Part shown: positions 22,875 through 34,296 of the stretch, one piece after another
Layout: each line of letters starts with the position of its first letter
Numbering within the stretch: the stretch's first letter is position 1
Source: Massariosphaeria phaeospora
Lineage: Eukaryota; Ascomycota; Dothideomycetes; Pleosporales
Assembly (NCBI GenBank): GCA_011032825.1
Contig: JAADJZ010000012.1
Location: 1,178,001-1,242,000, forward strand
DNA length: 64,000 nucleotides
Direction of reading: 5' to 3'
Notes under the pieces: generated by a model
Databases searched by the model: none
What the model was told of the DNA's origin: nothing
The model's input: only the letters and a program-made list of their open reading frames with translations
Made by a program: the position numbers and the translations under genes

Positions 22875-24680
22875 TATAACTAGCTGTTATAATTATAAAA
22901 AGAAAATATATTAAAATATAGAATTGTAGAGGTCTGTGCTAACTTAACTTATACCTACGCTAAAACGTTTTAGCGTAGGTATAAGTTAAGTTAGCACTAG
23001 GGTTTTACGTAAGCTAACCTAACTTTAACCTAACCTATACCTATTTACTACTCTACTTCTTTCGACGCAATTCTACGCTCAACTTAATAAATCTACTTAA
23101 AATAAAGAAAAAAGTAATTGTTTAGCATGTACTTAACTTTAACGCGCAAGAATTCTCTTTTTAGCTCGCTGCTATAGCTAATATAACTAATTCTTTGCGC
23201 GCTAAGCGTTATCTAGGCTATGTTAGCGTAAATTAGCCTAGTACGTTCGTTAGGCGCTAACTTAAGCTTAAAGTTAAGTTTAATTGCAAGTACAACTACA
23301 AGAGAGCCTTGTGCGAAAATTTTAAAGTTATTTAAAAGTAGTTTAAGCTTGTAGAGAACATAAAAGCGAAGTACAGTATTTAAAATAAAAATACTTACAA
23401 TTTTAACAAGTCTAGCTTTATAATAAGCATAATATTAACTAGAGTAGTTGTTACAAGCTCTAAGCGCTAAAGACAGCTAAAGAGCGTCTAGCAAAATAAT
23501 CAAAAGTAAACAACAGTAATCCAAAGCGTTAACGCAACAAAGTAAGCAATTCTACTTTTTATTATTTTTTAGAGCAAGCACTACTTCTTTGCCTAGTACA
23601 AAAAAAAATTTACTTTAAAACTAGGTTATTGCAGTTTCTAAAAATAGCTAAACAACAAATAAGCTTAGTTTTAAGTAGTTAAAGCACTTTAATAAGTATA
23701 CAAAGAAGCATACTGTTAGCGCATACTACTTACTTATAATTAACAGCTATAAAAGCTACAACTCGCTTAAATTCTAGTAGTAATACAAAGAAAATAGAAT
23801 TATTACTCTTTGCATGCTTTTTTACTTATTGCATTTACTATAGCTGCTTAATGTAAGCTGTTTTGCGCCGTTAAAAGTTGCGTATAGCTGCTAAGCTAGA
23901 AACTTAATGCGCAGCTATATTAAGTACATTACAAAACTTAAGTTTCTACTATGCTTCAAAGCTGCCTTTAGCGCTTTAATTACAACTAATAATATTCTAG
24001 AAAAGTTCAAAGAAGCTAGATTAGCTCTATTTAACCTAAAAGCTGTTATATTAAAGCTTAACGTGCGATTGCGCATGCTATTACTACTTTCTATTATCAA
24101 CACTTCTTAGCAGTTCTAAACACTAAGCAATACCTTTAAGTTTAAATTACAATTAAAGCTAATTTAAAAGAGAATTTAGCGACATGTAGATAGCTTATTT
24201 ACTTTAATAGTTAATGCTTTTAGAAAGCTCTTAAAAGGCGCTAAGTAGATAGCGTATTTTTTAGTGTTAATGCGCAGCTAGGTAGCTAAGCTTTAAGTAG
24301 CTAACAAAGCTGCTACGCAACGTAAATTGCACAAAAGAAAGCGTGTACAAAGAAAGAAAATACTAATAGTTAAAAAGAGCTAAAAGTTAACAGCTCTAAA
24401 GGAGTTTAGTGCGCGTAGTAATAAAAAGAAAGCAAAAAAAAAGCGCGCGCTAATGAAAGCAACTAGCTTGCAAAGCGCTGTAGCAAGTGTAGCAAAGCAG
24501 AACACAACTTGCGCACGTATAAAAATAACGCAGATGTAGCGCAAAAGTAGTATTTAATGCAATTATATACTGTACTAGCCTAAAGAGCAATATAATAGGC
24601 TAATTCGTCGTAGTTTTAGTAGAGTTTTGGCGCAAGTGGCTTACTCGCTCGTGTAGCCTACTTGCTCGTAGAGTACGTTA

Positions 24681-24883
24681 ATTAACGTTAAACAATGCAG
24701 CAGCGCGTTGTAGACTTTAGAATTAGCTAGCTTTATAAGCTTAAATTGCGATATTAATTTTACTTTCTTGTTTAGTAAGTATTGCGTTGCTTAGTTAAAG
24801 CATCGTAAGCCGATAATAGAGTTGGTAGTGCCAAGAAAAAGTAGCTAGCTTGGTAATTTAGCTAGCTTGGTAATCTAATACGT
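24681..24883 (-). mobile_element. 5'-end fragment of a pogo-like element
   Basis: The right terminus reads, inverted, ACGTATTAGA plus two 17-bp units starting TTACCAAGC, then CTTGGCACTACC. TA follows at 24884-24885 and the gypsy G3 sequence begins there. Only about 200 bp remain between pogo-A2 and G3. Confidence 0.75.
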
Positions 24884-26003
24884 TAAACGTTGTAGTTAAG
24901 TTTTACTCTTAAAAACTTCTTAGAATAGTAAAACACTAGTTTTATTTTTTATTTTTGCATTGCTATAAGAGTATTGCTTTTAATGCGTAGTCTAAAGTAT
25001 TAGTTTTTACTTAAGTTTTTTTTTTTGAGTTGTGCATCTGTAGCATTAGTGCTGTAGTAAACTTTTTTTAAGTTCTTAAAACGCTTGTTTTTGTACTTTT
25101 GTTTATTTGAATTTTCTATTTTTCTTAGTAACTTTTAAAAGTAGTGTTGTAGTTTTAAAGTAGTTTTTAATAAACTTTTAATAAAAGTTAGCAAATTTTA
25201 AAAAGAATTGCACATTTTTTACTATTTTAAAAGTTAGCTACTTTTGTATAGTCGAGATTTTTTTTGAGTTTATAAACATACTTTCTTTTAAAATAATAAA
25301 TTCTAGATAGCTAGTTTTTGTAACGTGAAATTTACACTTTTTTAAGTAAAGTAGTAGCTAGTACTGCTTTATCTTTTGTAGCGCTTTTTTAACATGTTTT
25401 TAATGTTTTTTAAACGTTTTTTTAAAGTATATTAATACGATGTTTAAGTACGCTATAACAAAAATGTCTAAGTATTTGTATAGTACTTTGTTAATTAGAG
25501 CTTAAAACGTAGCTAAGGCATTAGTTAATTTAAATAGCATAACTTAGTACTTATAGAGTTTATATCTAGTTTTAAAAGCTATTAACTATTCGTGCTCTTT
25601 TGTAATTTTAATGCAATAGTATTCGTTTTGTACGTTAAGTTTTATAATTTATTCTAATTTTTAAAGTTAATTTATAAGCTTTTAAATAAGTAGTAGTAAG
25701 TATTTGTTTTTTTGTGTAACGTTGTTAAGCTGTTAATAGTTTACGCATAGTTTTAATTCATTGTTTCTCTTAAGTACAAATAATATTAGCGAAGTTATTA
25801 AGCTTTTGCTTAGTTGTATATATTCTCGCTAGATATTTCTTTAAATGTATTTTTTTATTTTTTTTACTAGTTGTAAGTTAGAGAATACATTAGTCTTAGC
25901 CGTAGTTTTGTTCTTTTTTTAAAAATAATTTTGTAATATTATTTTTAGTAGTTTGCTAGGTCGTGCTTTTTGTTTTTTTTAAAAAGCTTTTAAACTTTGT
26001 TTA

Positions 26004-28291
26004 ACGTACTTAACGAGTTAGCGAGCTACACGAGTTAGCAAAACACTTTTGCTAAGCTTTTACTAACTCTACCTATATACGCAATGCTTTAACAACAATA
26101 CTAAATAAAACTTTCTAATAAACGTTAGATACAAAATGCTTTTTAATTTATTAAACAAAATGCAATACTTTTTGTGCAACGCGCTGCAGCTATCTATAAC
26201 GTTACTTAAACAATACTAAGCTATTAACGCGCTAGACAACTTTTACAAGCAAATTGCTAGCCTAAACTAATAAATTTAACAAAAACTAAAGAGAGCGTAG
26301 TTGTTGAGCATATACTTAAGCTTATTACGCGCGAATTCTCTTTTAAGCTCGCAGCTATAGCTAATATAGCCAATTTCTTGCGCGCAAAGCGCAATCTAGG
26401 CTAGGTTAGCTTAAACTAGCTTAGTATATAGGTTAAGCGCTGCTCTAAGTTTACAATAAAGTTCAATTGCAAGTACAATTATAAAAAAGCGCTTTGCAAA
26501 AATTTAAAAGTTATCTAAAGCTAGTTTAGCCTAGTAGCTAATATCAAAGCTAAGTACAGTATTTAGAATAAAAACACGTACAACTTTAACAAAGCAAGCT
26601 TTATAATAAGCTAGATATTAACTAGAGTAGTTGTTATAGCTTTAGAAAAACGAGGACAGCTAAAAGCAGTGTAGCAAAGTAACAAAAAGTAAACAATAGT
26701 TATCTAAAGCATCAACGCAATAGGTTAGGCTATTTTACTTTTTATTATTTTCAAAAGCTGCTAACGTACTTTACGAGTTCGCTGCCTACACGAGTTCGCC
26801 GCCTACCGAATTTTACTAAGGAAAATCAATAATCTAGAGCTTAATAACTCTTAACCTACTTAATAAAATTCTCTAAAAATTCTACTACTAAGCTGCATCT
26901 ATATAAATTTTTAGATTCCTAGATTACTAAGCTACAACTTTAGTATTTAGAAAGTTATTAAAGAAAAGCTTAAATTATCCGTGCGCTCTAAGCTATCTAC
27001 TCTTCTAGACTAGCTAGAGCTTAGTAATCTTAGAACTAGAAAGTTTATATATACAGAAATAATATATTAAATTTTTAGAGAATTTTATTAAGTAGTTTAA
27101 GAGTTATTAAGCTCTAGATTATTGATTTTCCTTAGTAAAATTCGGTAGGCGGCGAACTCGTGTAGGCAGCGAACTCGTAAAGTACGTTACTACTTCTTTG
27201 CCTAGTATAAAAAAAATAACTTACTTTAGAACTAGATTATTGCAGTTTCTAAAAACAGCTAGACAACGAATAAGCTTAGTTTTAAGTAGTTAAAGCACTT
27301 TAATAAGTATACAAAAATAAAAGTAGTTAGCAGCTACTAACTACTCGCAATTAACAGCTATAAAAGCTACAATCCGCTTAAATTCTAGCAATACTACAAA
27401 GAGAACAAGATTATTACTATTTGCATACTTTTGCACTTATTGCACTTTCTACAGCTTTTTAATGTAAGTTGTTTTTTTTTTAAAAAGAGCGTACAAGCGC
27501 TAAGCTAAAAGATTTATGCGCAACTAGATTACTTACATTATAAAACTTAAGTTTTTACTATACTTTATACGCGCTTATAATGCTGCAATTACTTTTAATA
27601 ATATCTAAAAAAAGTTCTAAAGCGCTAGATTAGTTTTATTTAACTTAAAACAGGTTATAACAGCTTTTAACGTTTAGTTGCGTACTTTATTACTACTACT
27701 ACTATTAACAACGAGCTTTAGTAGTTGCAAACTTTAAGCAATACTTTTAAACTAAAGTTGCAATTAACGCTTGTAAAAGCAAGAATTTAAAAGTATGTAA
27801 ATAGCTTACTAACGTCTATAGTAAAAGCTTTTAAAAAAGTTTTAAAAAAAGCAGCAATTATCGCGTACAAGCTAGTGTTAGCGCAAAAAAAAATCGCAAA
27901 GCTTTAAGTAGCAAATAAAGCTGCTACGCAACGTAGAACGCATAAAAGAAAGTAACTTTAAGCAAAAAAAACTTTATTAGTTAAAAATAAAGCTCGTTTA
28001 GCTGCTTTTAAGAACTTTAAAGCGCGTAGTAATAAAAAAAAGCTAAAAACGCAAGTGCGCGCTAAAGAAAGTAAGCTAACTTAAAAGCGCTGCGAGCAAT
28101 GCAATTAAACTAGGCATAACGCGCGTACGTGTAAGCAAGTAGTAAAAGTAAACTTTAAATAATATTTTATATTGTATTATACTATACAAGGCTAAAGTAA
28201 GCTATTTTGTACTAAAATAAAAGTAGTTTTGGTAAAGGCTTGGCAAAAGTGTTTTGCTAACTCGTGTAGCTCGCTAACTCGTTAGGTACGT
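26004..28291 (+). mobile_element. pogo-E2, complete element carrying MITE P1
   Basis: 2288 bp, or 1862 bp without P1 and its TA. Flanked by TA at 26002-26003 and 28292-28293; gypsy sequence resumes exactly (GTTTA then GTATTTAG, as in G2 near 11617). It is similar to pogo-E1 but more mutated, and the transposase is dead. The degenerate C-terminal knuckle is near 28090-28140. Confidence 0.9.
26764..27187. mobile_element. pogo-type MITE P1
   Basis: 424 bp with long inverted arms, flanked by TA (26762-26763, 27188-27189). Outer modules are ACGTACTTTA plus 17-bp units starting CGAGTTCGC, of the pogo-E type. Next comes a shared inner arm starting CGAATTTTACTAAGG, then a central core of about 180 bp. 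No coding capacity. Confidence 0.9.
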
Positions 28292-29628
28292 TAGTATTTA
28301 GTAGAAAAGTTTTTAAACTTTATTTTTTATTTTTTTAAAAAAGTTGAATCGCAGTTTGCTTAATTTTAAAAGCGCAACTTGTTGTATCTATATAACGCTT
28401 ATTTGCTAAAAGTTTTTTTTATAGATTCTTGCAATTTTGTAAAGTGCAATTAGACTAATTCTTTTATTCTTAAGTAAGCTTTAAATTGTTAATTTGTTTT
28501 GTTGTACTACAGCAACTTTTTTTTTAAGCTTTTAGCTGCGTATTGTTTTGTTTTTTTAATCTATGTTAAAGTTGTGTTTTTGTAGCTAGTTATACTTAAT
28601 ATACATGTTAGAACTTTTAAAGTTTATAATATTAATATACTGTTAGTGCTTAATGCCTGCAATTTCTAACTTAACTTTTTAAATTTTTAAGTTAATTAAA
28701 CTGTTTTTATGTTCTAGTAGTTGTTTGTTAGCTAACACTATTTGTATTAGTTAATTTTTAACTTAGTAAAGTATTTTGTTTCTTTTTACTTATTTTAAAG
28801 AAACTAATGTTTAGGCAGCTTTGCTATTAAGTAGTGCAGTAAGCTTTTAGCTTGCAACTTTTGCTTTTACTTTTATATAGTTTTGTTTTAGTTGCGTTTT
28901 TTGTACGGTTTGTACGATTATGCTAAAAGTACTTTTACTATTTTAACTATAAGTTTAGTAGCTTACTAGTTTTTTGCTAAAAAAGCTTTTAAAGCTTGTT
29001 TTTTTAAGATATTTTATTGCTCGTAGTACTTGCATTTGTTAGCGAAGCATTTCTAAAGCTTTAAAAATTTGTCGTAGTTTTAGTTTTTAAAATTCTATTT
29101 TATTGCGTTTTTTTATAGCTTATAAATAGTGCATTTTGTAGTGCAAAAAAGCTAACGTGCTTTTTTACACGTGTTGTAGTTCTTTGCGCATAATTTATTG
29201 TTGCGTTTTAAGTAGTCTTTGTTTTTTAAACTTATAAGCTACTATTCTGTAATATGCTTACATAACTAGTGTGTTTAATATTTTTTATTATAATACTACG
29301 CTTATTTACGACTACTACTATAGTTTTTAAACTAGTTGTTGTAGTTGTGTACGTAATACTTTGTTACTATACATTTGCTATTTTTAAGTAACACGTATAA
29401 TAGTAGTTTTAGCTATTGCTAAGCAAGAATTTTATTGTTTGCGTAGTATACAAAGTTTTCTCTGTTGCACTAGTGCTAAAGTAGGTTTTTGTAATTATCT
29501 TAATTAGCAAATTGTATTTTTTCTTGTTAGTTTTTGTTGTGCTATTGCTGCGTTTGCAACTTTTTATTTTTATACTCTTTTAATTTAAAGCGTATAAAAC
29601 TTATTTTTGCAATACTAAACAATATAGG

Positions 29629-29853
29629 TGTTTGTACTTTTTTGCTTTTGCATAGCTAGGTGCTGTGTAACGTACACACAGCGCAAGCATGTAGCTTTCT
29701 TTACTACTACTTCGTGTAGTAGCAAACACAAAGCAAGCTTAGAAAGAGTATATAGAACTATTTCGTCCTATCGTAGATAGAACACACACGAACTAATATA
29801 CAGAAATTAGTTACTTGTGCACTTGTTTTTTCTTTTACACTTGTAAACTAACA
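29629..29853. repeat. Short solo LTR inside gypsy G3
   Basis: 225 bp with TG...CA ends (TGTTTGTACTTT to AAACTAACA) and a perfect 5-bp duplication ATAGG at 29624-29628 and 29854-29858. The uninterrupted sequence is seen in G2 near 12915 and G4 near 63200. It matches no other LTR in the window. It keeps many CA dinucleotides (ACACACACG-like runs), so it is far less RIP-mutated than its host. An AGTATATAGAA motif could be a promoter. A copia-type or other short LTR family is possible. Confidence 0.85.
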
Positions 29854-30573
29854 ATAGGTTTTTTAGCTACACATTTAGCATTTGTAGTTTTTTAGTTATT
29901 CGTTAATTTTCTAAACTTGTAAAGTTAATAGTTTTTTGTTGTTTTTATTTGTTAGCTTTGTAAAGTCTTTAAAACTTTCTATTTAGATTTAATTGTTTTT
30001 TGATTTTTTAAAGTTTTTTAAGTATAGTGTAGCTACTTGCTATAGTTAAACTATAGCAATAGTAGCAACTTATGCGCTTGCTACTTTTTATTGTATTTTT
30101 AAGTAGTTTTTGCAAAAGTGTTTTACTTAGCTGTACTAAAGACATGGTTTATTGTTGTAACGCTTTTAGCGTTTTTTTTGAATACTTCGTTTTAAAAGTA
30201 TTGCTTTGTTAAAGTAGCGTTTCTTTAGGTAAACAGCTTTTGTAGTAGCTTATTATTTTAAATTTATTTAACGCTGTTGATATTTATTAAGTTGTAGTAA
30301 TAGGTTTTTTTAATTGTAGCTACTAAGCGTATGTGTAGTTCAATAGTAAACTTGCGTTTTTACTACTACTACTATAGTTAGTTGTTAATTTGTACTACAG
30401 TTTTAATTAACTCTTTGAGTTCTTTTAGGTTTTTTTTTTAACTAATTTTATTTTTGCATGTTTTTTAAATTTGCGTAGTAGAACTTGCATAAGCTGCGTT
30501 TTTCTACGTTATCTACTTTAGCTTATATTTTTTTAAACTTAATTGTGTATTTACTTGCAATTTTTTTATTACA

Positions 30574-30997
30574 ACGTACTCTACGAGCGAGTAAGCTACA
30601 CGAGCGAGTAGGCCACCGAATTTTACTAAGGAAAATCAATAATCTAGAGCTTAATAACTCTTTACCTAATTAATAAAATTCTCTAAAAATTTAATATATT
30701 ATTTCTGTATATATAAACTTTCTAGTTCTAAGATTACTAAGCTCTAGCTAGTCTAGAAGAGTAGATAGCTTAGAGCGCACGGATAATTTAAGCTTTTCTT
30801 TAATAACTTTCTAAATACTAAAGTTGTAGCTTAGTAATCTAGGAATCTAAAAATTTATATAGATGCAGCTTAGTAGTAAAAAATTTAAAGAATTTTATTA
30901 AGTAGGTTAAGAGTTATTAAGCTCTAGATTATTGATTTTCTTTAGTAAAATTCGGTAGCTTACTCGCTTGTGTAGCCTACTCGCTCGTAGAGTACGT
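30574..30997. mobile_element. pogo-type MITE P2, core inverted relative to P1
   Basis: 424 bp, the same length as P1. Outer modules are ACGTACTCTA plus 17-bp units starting CGAGCGAGTA, of the pogo-A type, while the inner arm CGAATTTTACTAAGG and the core are those of P1. The core lies in the opposite orientation. The right flank is TA (30998-30999), the left flank CA (30572-30573), an imperfect duplication. Confidence 0.88.
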
Positions 30998-31508
30998 TAG
31001 TAGTTTAAGTTTGTTTATTGCTTATTGTATTTTGTTTACTTTCTTGTAAATCGTGTAAAGCTTTTTATTAAACAATTTTTAATTTTTAAAAATACGTTGC
31101 GTATTTTGTTTTATTTTTTGCTTACTATTACTTTTAACATAATCGTTTGCGTGTAGTTAAAACTATTTTGCTACGTTGTTTTTATGTGCATTTTAGCTAC
31201 AAAGATTTTATTTTATTTTGTTAAAAAGCTTATTGCATAATATTAGCAGTAGAAGTTAATATTCGTAAAAAATAATTGTAATGTTTTTTTTTCTTTGCTA
31301 TATTTCTCTAGAAACGGTGCCTTCGCAGCACTACTAGTTTTTTAACTTTTTAAAATTACAACTATTTTTAACGGTTTGCTAATTTGTTTGCTTATTAATT
31401 TGATTTAGTTAGCTTGCTTTGCTAATACTGTTGCTGCGGTGCGCTACTACTACTTAAGCTTACTAAAGTTGTTATATTGTTTTAGTTTTAAATCTAAAGT
31501 AGTTAATG

Positions 31509-32011
31509 TGTTAGTAGAAGTATTCTTTTACTAACGATAATTGTAATTTAACTTGAAAATTTCGCTTAAAAAATTGTTCTATGTTTGAAGAACTTAATAA
31601 CAACAAAAGAAAACAATTTTAATTTAATTTTGAATAGAATAACAAAGTAGCAACTTGTTGCCTATAGATTTAATCTATATATAAAATGTACTTAAAAAAG
31701 TTAACTACAAAGAATCTAAACTATAAAGAAAATTCTACTAATTTATATAGTTTTATAATTCTTTGCTAAAAGCGTTTTACTTAGTTTACTTAGTACGCTT
31801 AGTTGCTAAGCACTTTAGACTAGCTAAGCGCTTGCTACTTAGTGTACTTAAATCGCTAAAGTTCTAATCGCACTAATTACTATTACGTAACTACTAATCT
31901 AATTCTGCTTCGCGCATTGCTATACTTTCGTTTTGCTAACTTGCAAGCTCTAACAACTTTTCTACGTCGTTGCTTAATCTACAATATCTAGTATCGTTTC
32001 TATTTGTAACA
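31509..32011 (-). repeat. 5' LTR of gypsy G3
   Basis: 503 bp, starts TGTTAGTAG, ends GTAACA, and aligns with the other family LTRs. It is followed by CTAAG, the likely target duplication, whose partner is lost with the 3' end. Confidence 0.88.
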
Positions 32012-32194
32012 CTAAGCTAAGTTAGCGTAAACTAGCTTAGTACATTTGTTAAACGTTGCTTTAAGCTTAAAGTAAAGTTTAATTGCAAGTACAACTACAA
32101 GAAAGCTTTGTGCAAGAATTCTAAAATTATACGAGCTTAGTTCTACCTAGTAGCTAACATAAAAGCTAAGTATAGTATTTAGAATAAAAACATG
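32012..32194 (+). mobile_element. pogo-A3 internal fragment
   Basis: Matches the middle of pogo-A (compare 39120-39300). It ends at the YNFD-like codons, where pogo-G1 begins after TA (32195-32196). Confidence 0.7.
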
Positions 32195-32196
32195 TA

Positions 32197-34296
32197 ACGT
32201 ATAGTGCCTATGCGCTAAATAAGTTAGTATAGCTAATAAACTACGTTAACTAAAATTAGCAACTGCGAAAATAAAGCTGTATAGCTATATAGAAATTTAA
32301 TTATTATAAAAAAAAATTGTATATTACTATATAGAAGCTTGCGTAACTTTTTTACTATTTAAACTTTTGTAGTACTTTAATTTAGCAGCTGCGCGTAGTA
32401 GTTTTGAGTAAAAACTATAGTAGCAAAAGTATAGCATTAATACTACTTCTAGCACCTATAACGCAACGTTTTTTTGTAGATTTTAGTACAGCGCTTTGTA
32501 AAACTACTTGCTTGCTTTTGTTTAGTATATTGCAAGATTTTTGTAAAGTTGCAGCGTTGCGTTGTTGCTTTTTAAGCGCGCGTGTAGCGGCTAGCTTTGC
32601 AGCTTTTGCTTTTTGCTTTTTATTAGTACGCTTCTTTGCAATTTGTTGCAGCGCTTTTGTTTTTTTGCTATTTACTTTTTGTATAGTGTAGCTGCAGCTT
32701 TAAGCTTTTTTTAGTAAATTTTTTAGAGTTTTCTCTACTTTTCTTTGTGTTATTTAACTATTTTGCGCACTTAAGTTTTTTGGATTTTGCAAAAACTCTA
32801 TAGTATAGCGCTGCTATAGTGCTTCTCGCGCTGCTATAAGTTTAGAACTTTACTTTTCTTTTTATACTTTCGTTTAGTAGTAAGTGCTACGCAAAAGCTA
32901 TTGTTTTTGTAGTAAAGTAGCTTGTTTTAAACTTGTAGAAAGTGTAATGTACTAGCAAAACATTTAGCTTTATCTTTTGCTTTATCTAGAACCGCAGTGT
33001 GTAGAATCTTTTGTATATTATTTTAACTATTTTTATTACTAAGCTTTTGCAGTTTTATATTTTTATTTTTATTTAAAATTGTAGCATTAAAGCGTTTGAG
33101 TATAACTTTTGCATTTGTTAGCTACACGCTCGTAGCTTTAAAACTTTTCTATATAGTTTTTTTCTTTATTGTAGTACTCTACGCTAACTAGAATATTAGA
33201 AAAAAATTGCTTTTCTTAATGCTAATAAGCTTTTGCAATTAGTGTAAGTAGCAGTTAAGTTCTTGCAAGTAGTAATTTAAAAAAGAAAAAAACAATACTA
33301 CATTAAGCAGCTGTAAAGTGTAAGTTAAAAAAAAAATAGCTAGTAGAATTTTATTAGCGTTGCAAAAGTTTATAAACTTGCGCGTAAAGTAGCTACTATA
33401 GCTATTAACAAAAAAGAAGCGCTATTGCTAGCGCGCTTTTTGCTTTGTGTAGCGCTTAAACAGCTGCTTAAGCTAAGCTAATCTAATATTGTTATTTGTT
33501 TATTTTAAAGTTAAGTTGGCTATGAATACTTAGTATTTTCTAGCTTTAACGTCGTTAACTTAGCTTAATTGCAAGCTAGCTTTTTTTTCGTAGATAAAAG
33601 CAAGCAGCAGCGCTTTAATATTAGCGCAAATACAAGCTAAAAGCGTAATCTATTTTTTATTGCTATTTTGTATAGCTGCTGTACGCAGTTTTGCCTACTA
33701 AACTGCTTTAAAAAAACGCGTTTTAAGCGTGTAGTAACGCTAATAAAAAAGCTTTTTTTATTTATATTATAAGTGTTGCGCGCTTTAACGTTGTACTTTT
33801 GCATTTTCTTATGTAAGTTAGCTTAGTAACGATTGCAATTAATTTTAGCGCTTTATTTAGTAGTAAGCTTAGCTTTATAGCAATGCAAAAAGCGCGAAAC
33901 TTACGCATGTAAAACTTTTTTTTTTGCAACTGCGCTAGCAAAATTTTGTACTATTTCTTTTGTTAGTAGCAAGCTTTGCTTTGTGCATTTTTTTATATAC
34001 TTTACAAGTTTTTGCTTTTGTTGTAAGTTAAGTAGTTGCTATTGTTCTAATGCAGCTATATAAAACTACGTTCTACTTTTATACTATTGCAATAGTATAG
34101 TGCAATTAACACTAAACTATTGCGCAATTTTGTAGAAAAAGAAAAATGTGCTAGCTTTACGCAGTTCAATTGCTTTAATCGTAGCTTTAATTAAGTTTAT
34201 ATTAGTAGAAATGCAACGCGTTAAAGTTAAAATAATGCATATATTTTGATACAAGGTAGCTTATTAGCTATACTAGCTTATCTAGCGCATAGGCAT
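32197..34296 (-). mobile_element. pogo-G1, element of a second pogo lineage
   Basis: About 2.1 kb between inverted ends (ACGTATAGTG CCTATGCGC at left; TAGCGCATAGGCATT at right, final bases lost). On the minus strand around 33340-33450 a DDE1 block reads FFVNSYSSYFTRKFINFCNANKI with interruptions; relatives have VDGHSSH, so the catalytic aspartate is now asparagine. The sequence differs from pogo-A/B/E, which have an IDGYKSYNS-type block. The open frame 32404-32691 (plus) is the antisense of the basic C-terminal tail and not a gene. Confidence 0.7.

Larger units (their letters stand above)
20863..23055. mobile_element. hAT-like MITE M2, copy a, split by pogo-E1
   Basis: Own segments are 20863-21010 and 22875-23055, about 327 bp, matching the uninterrupted copy at 61292-61618. 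Flanking octamers are TTTCTTTC and CTTCTTTC, one difference, which RIP could explain. The start TACGCTAGCGAATAAG is shared with M1, but the interior differs and contains a perfect inverted repeat around ACGTTTTAGCG in the right part. Confidence 0.85.
20620..24678 (+). mobile_element. pogo-A2, complete element carrying MITE M2 and pogo-E1
   Basis: Own segments are 20620-20862 and 23056-24678. Ends are ACGTACTCTA plus two 17-bp units, flanked by TA (20618-20619, 24679-24680). The plus-strand transposase is degenerate: the second and third catalytic aspartates are asparagine (INSYKSYNS near 23740; LLNVSCFAPLK near 23850). The open stretch 23907-24110 (MRSYIKYITKLKFLLCFKAAF-like) is the C-terminal block of a Fot1-type transposase and not a separate gene. 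A zinc knuckle with C-to-Y in the last cysteine lies near 24480-24520. Confidence 0.9.
24884..32011 (-). mobile_element. Gypsy copy G3, 3'-truncated and multiply invaded
   Basis: It aligns with G2 from about 8636 to the 5' LTR end and is heavily RIP-mutated. Own segments are interrupted by pogo-E2 (26004-28291), a solo LTR (29629-29853) and MITE P2 (30574-30997). The reverse transcriptase motif near 25435 reads AYLNIVLIY in place of AYLDDVLIY. The integrase side and 3' LTR are missing. It shows the empty target of pogo-C near 25245. Confidence 0.9.

Noticed and set aside
32404..32691. 95-codon plus-strand frame, hydrophobic, possible membrane protein
   Set aside because: It is antisense to the lysine-rich tail of the pogo-G1 transposase, whose AAA/AAG codons read as phenylalanine and leucine on the other strand.
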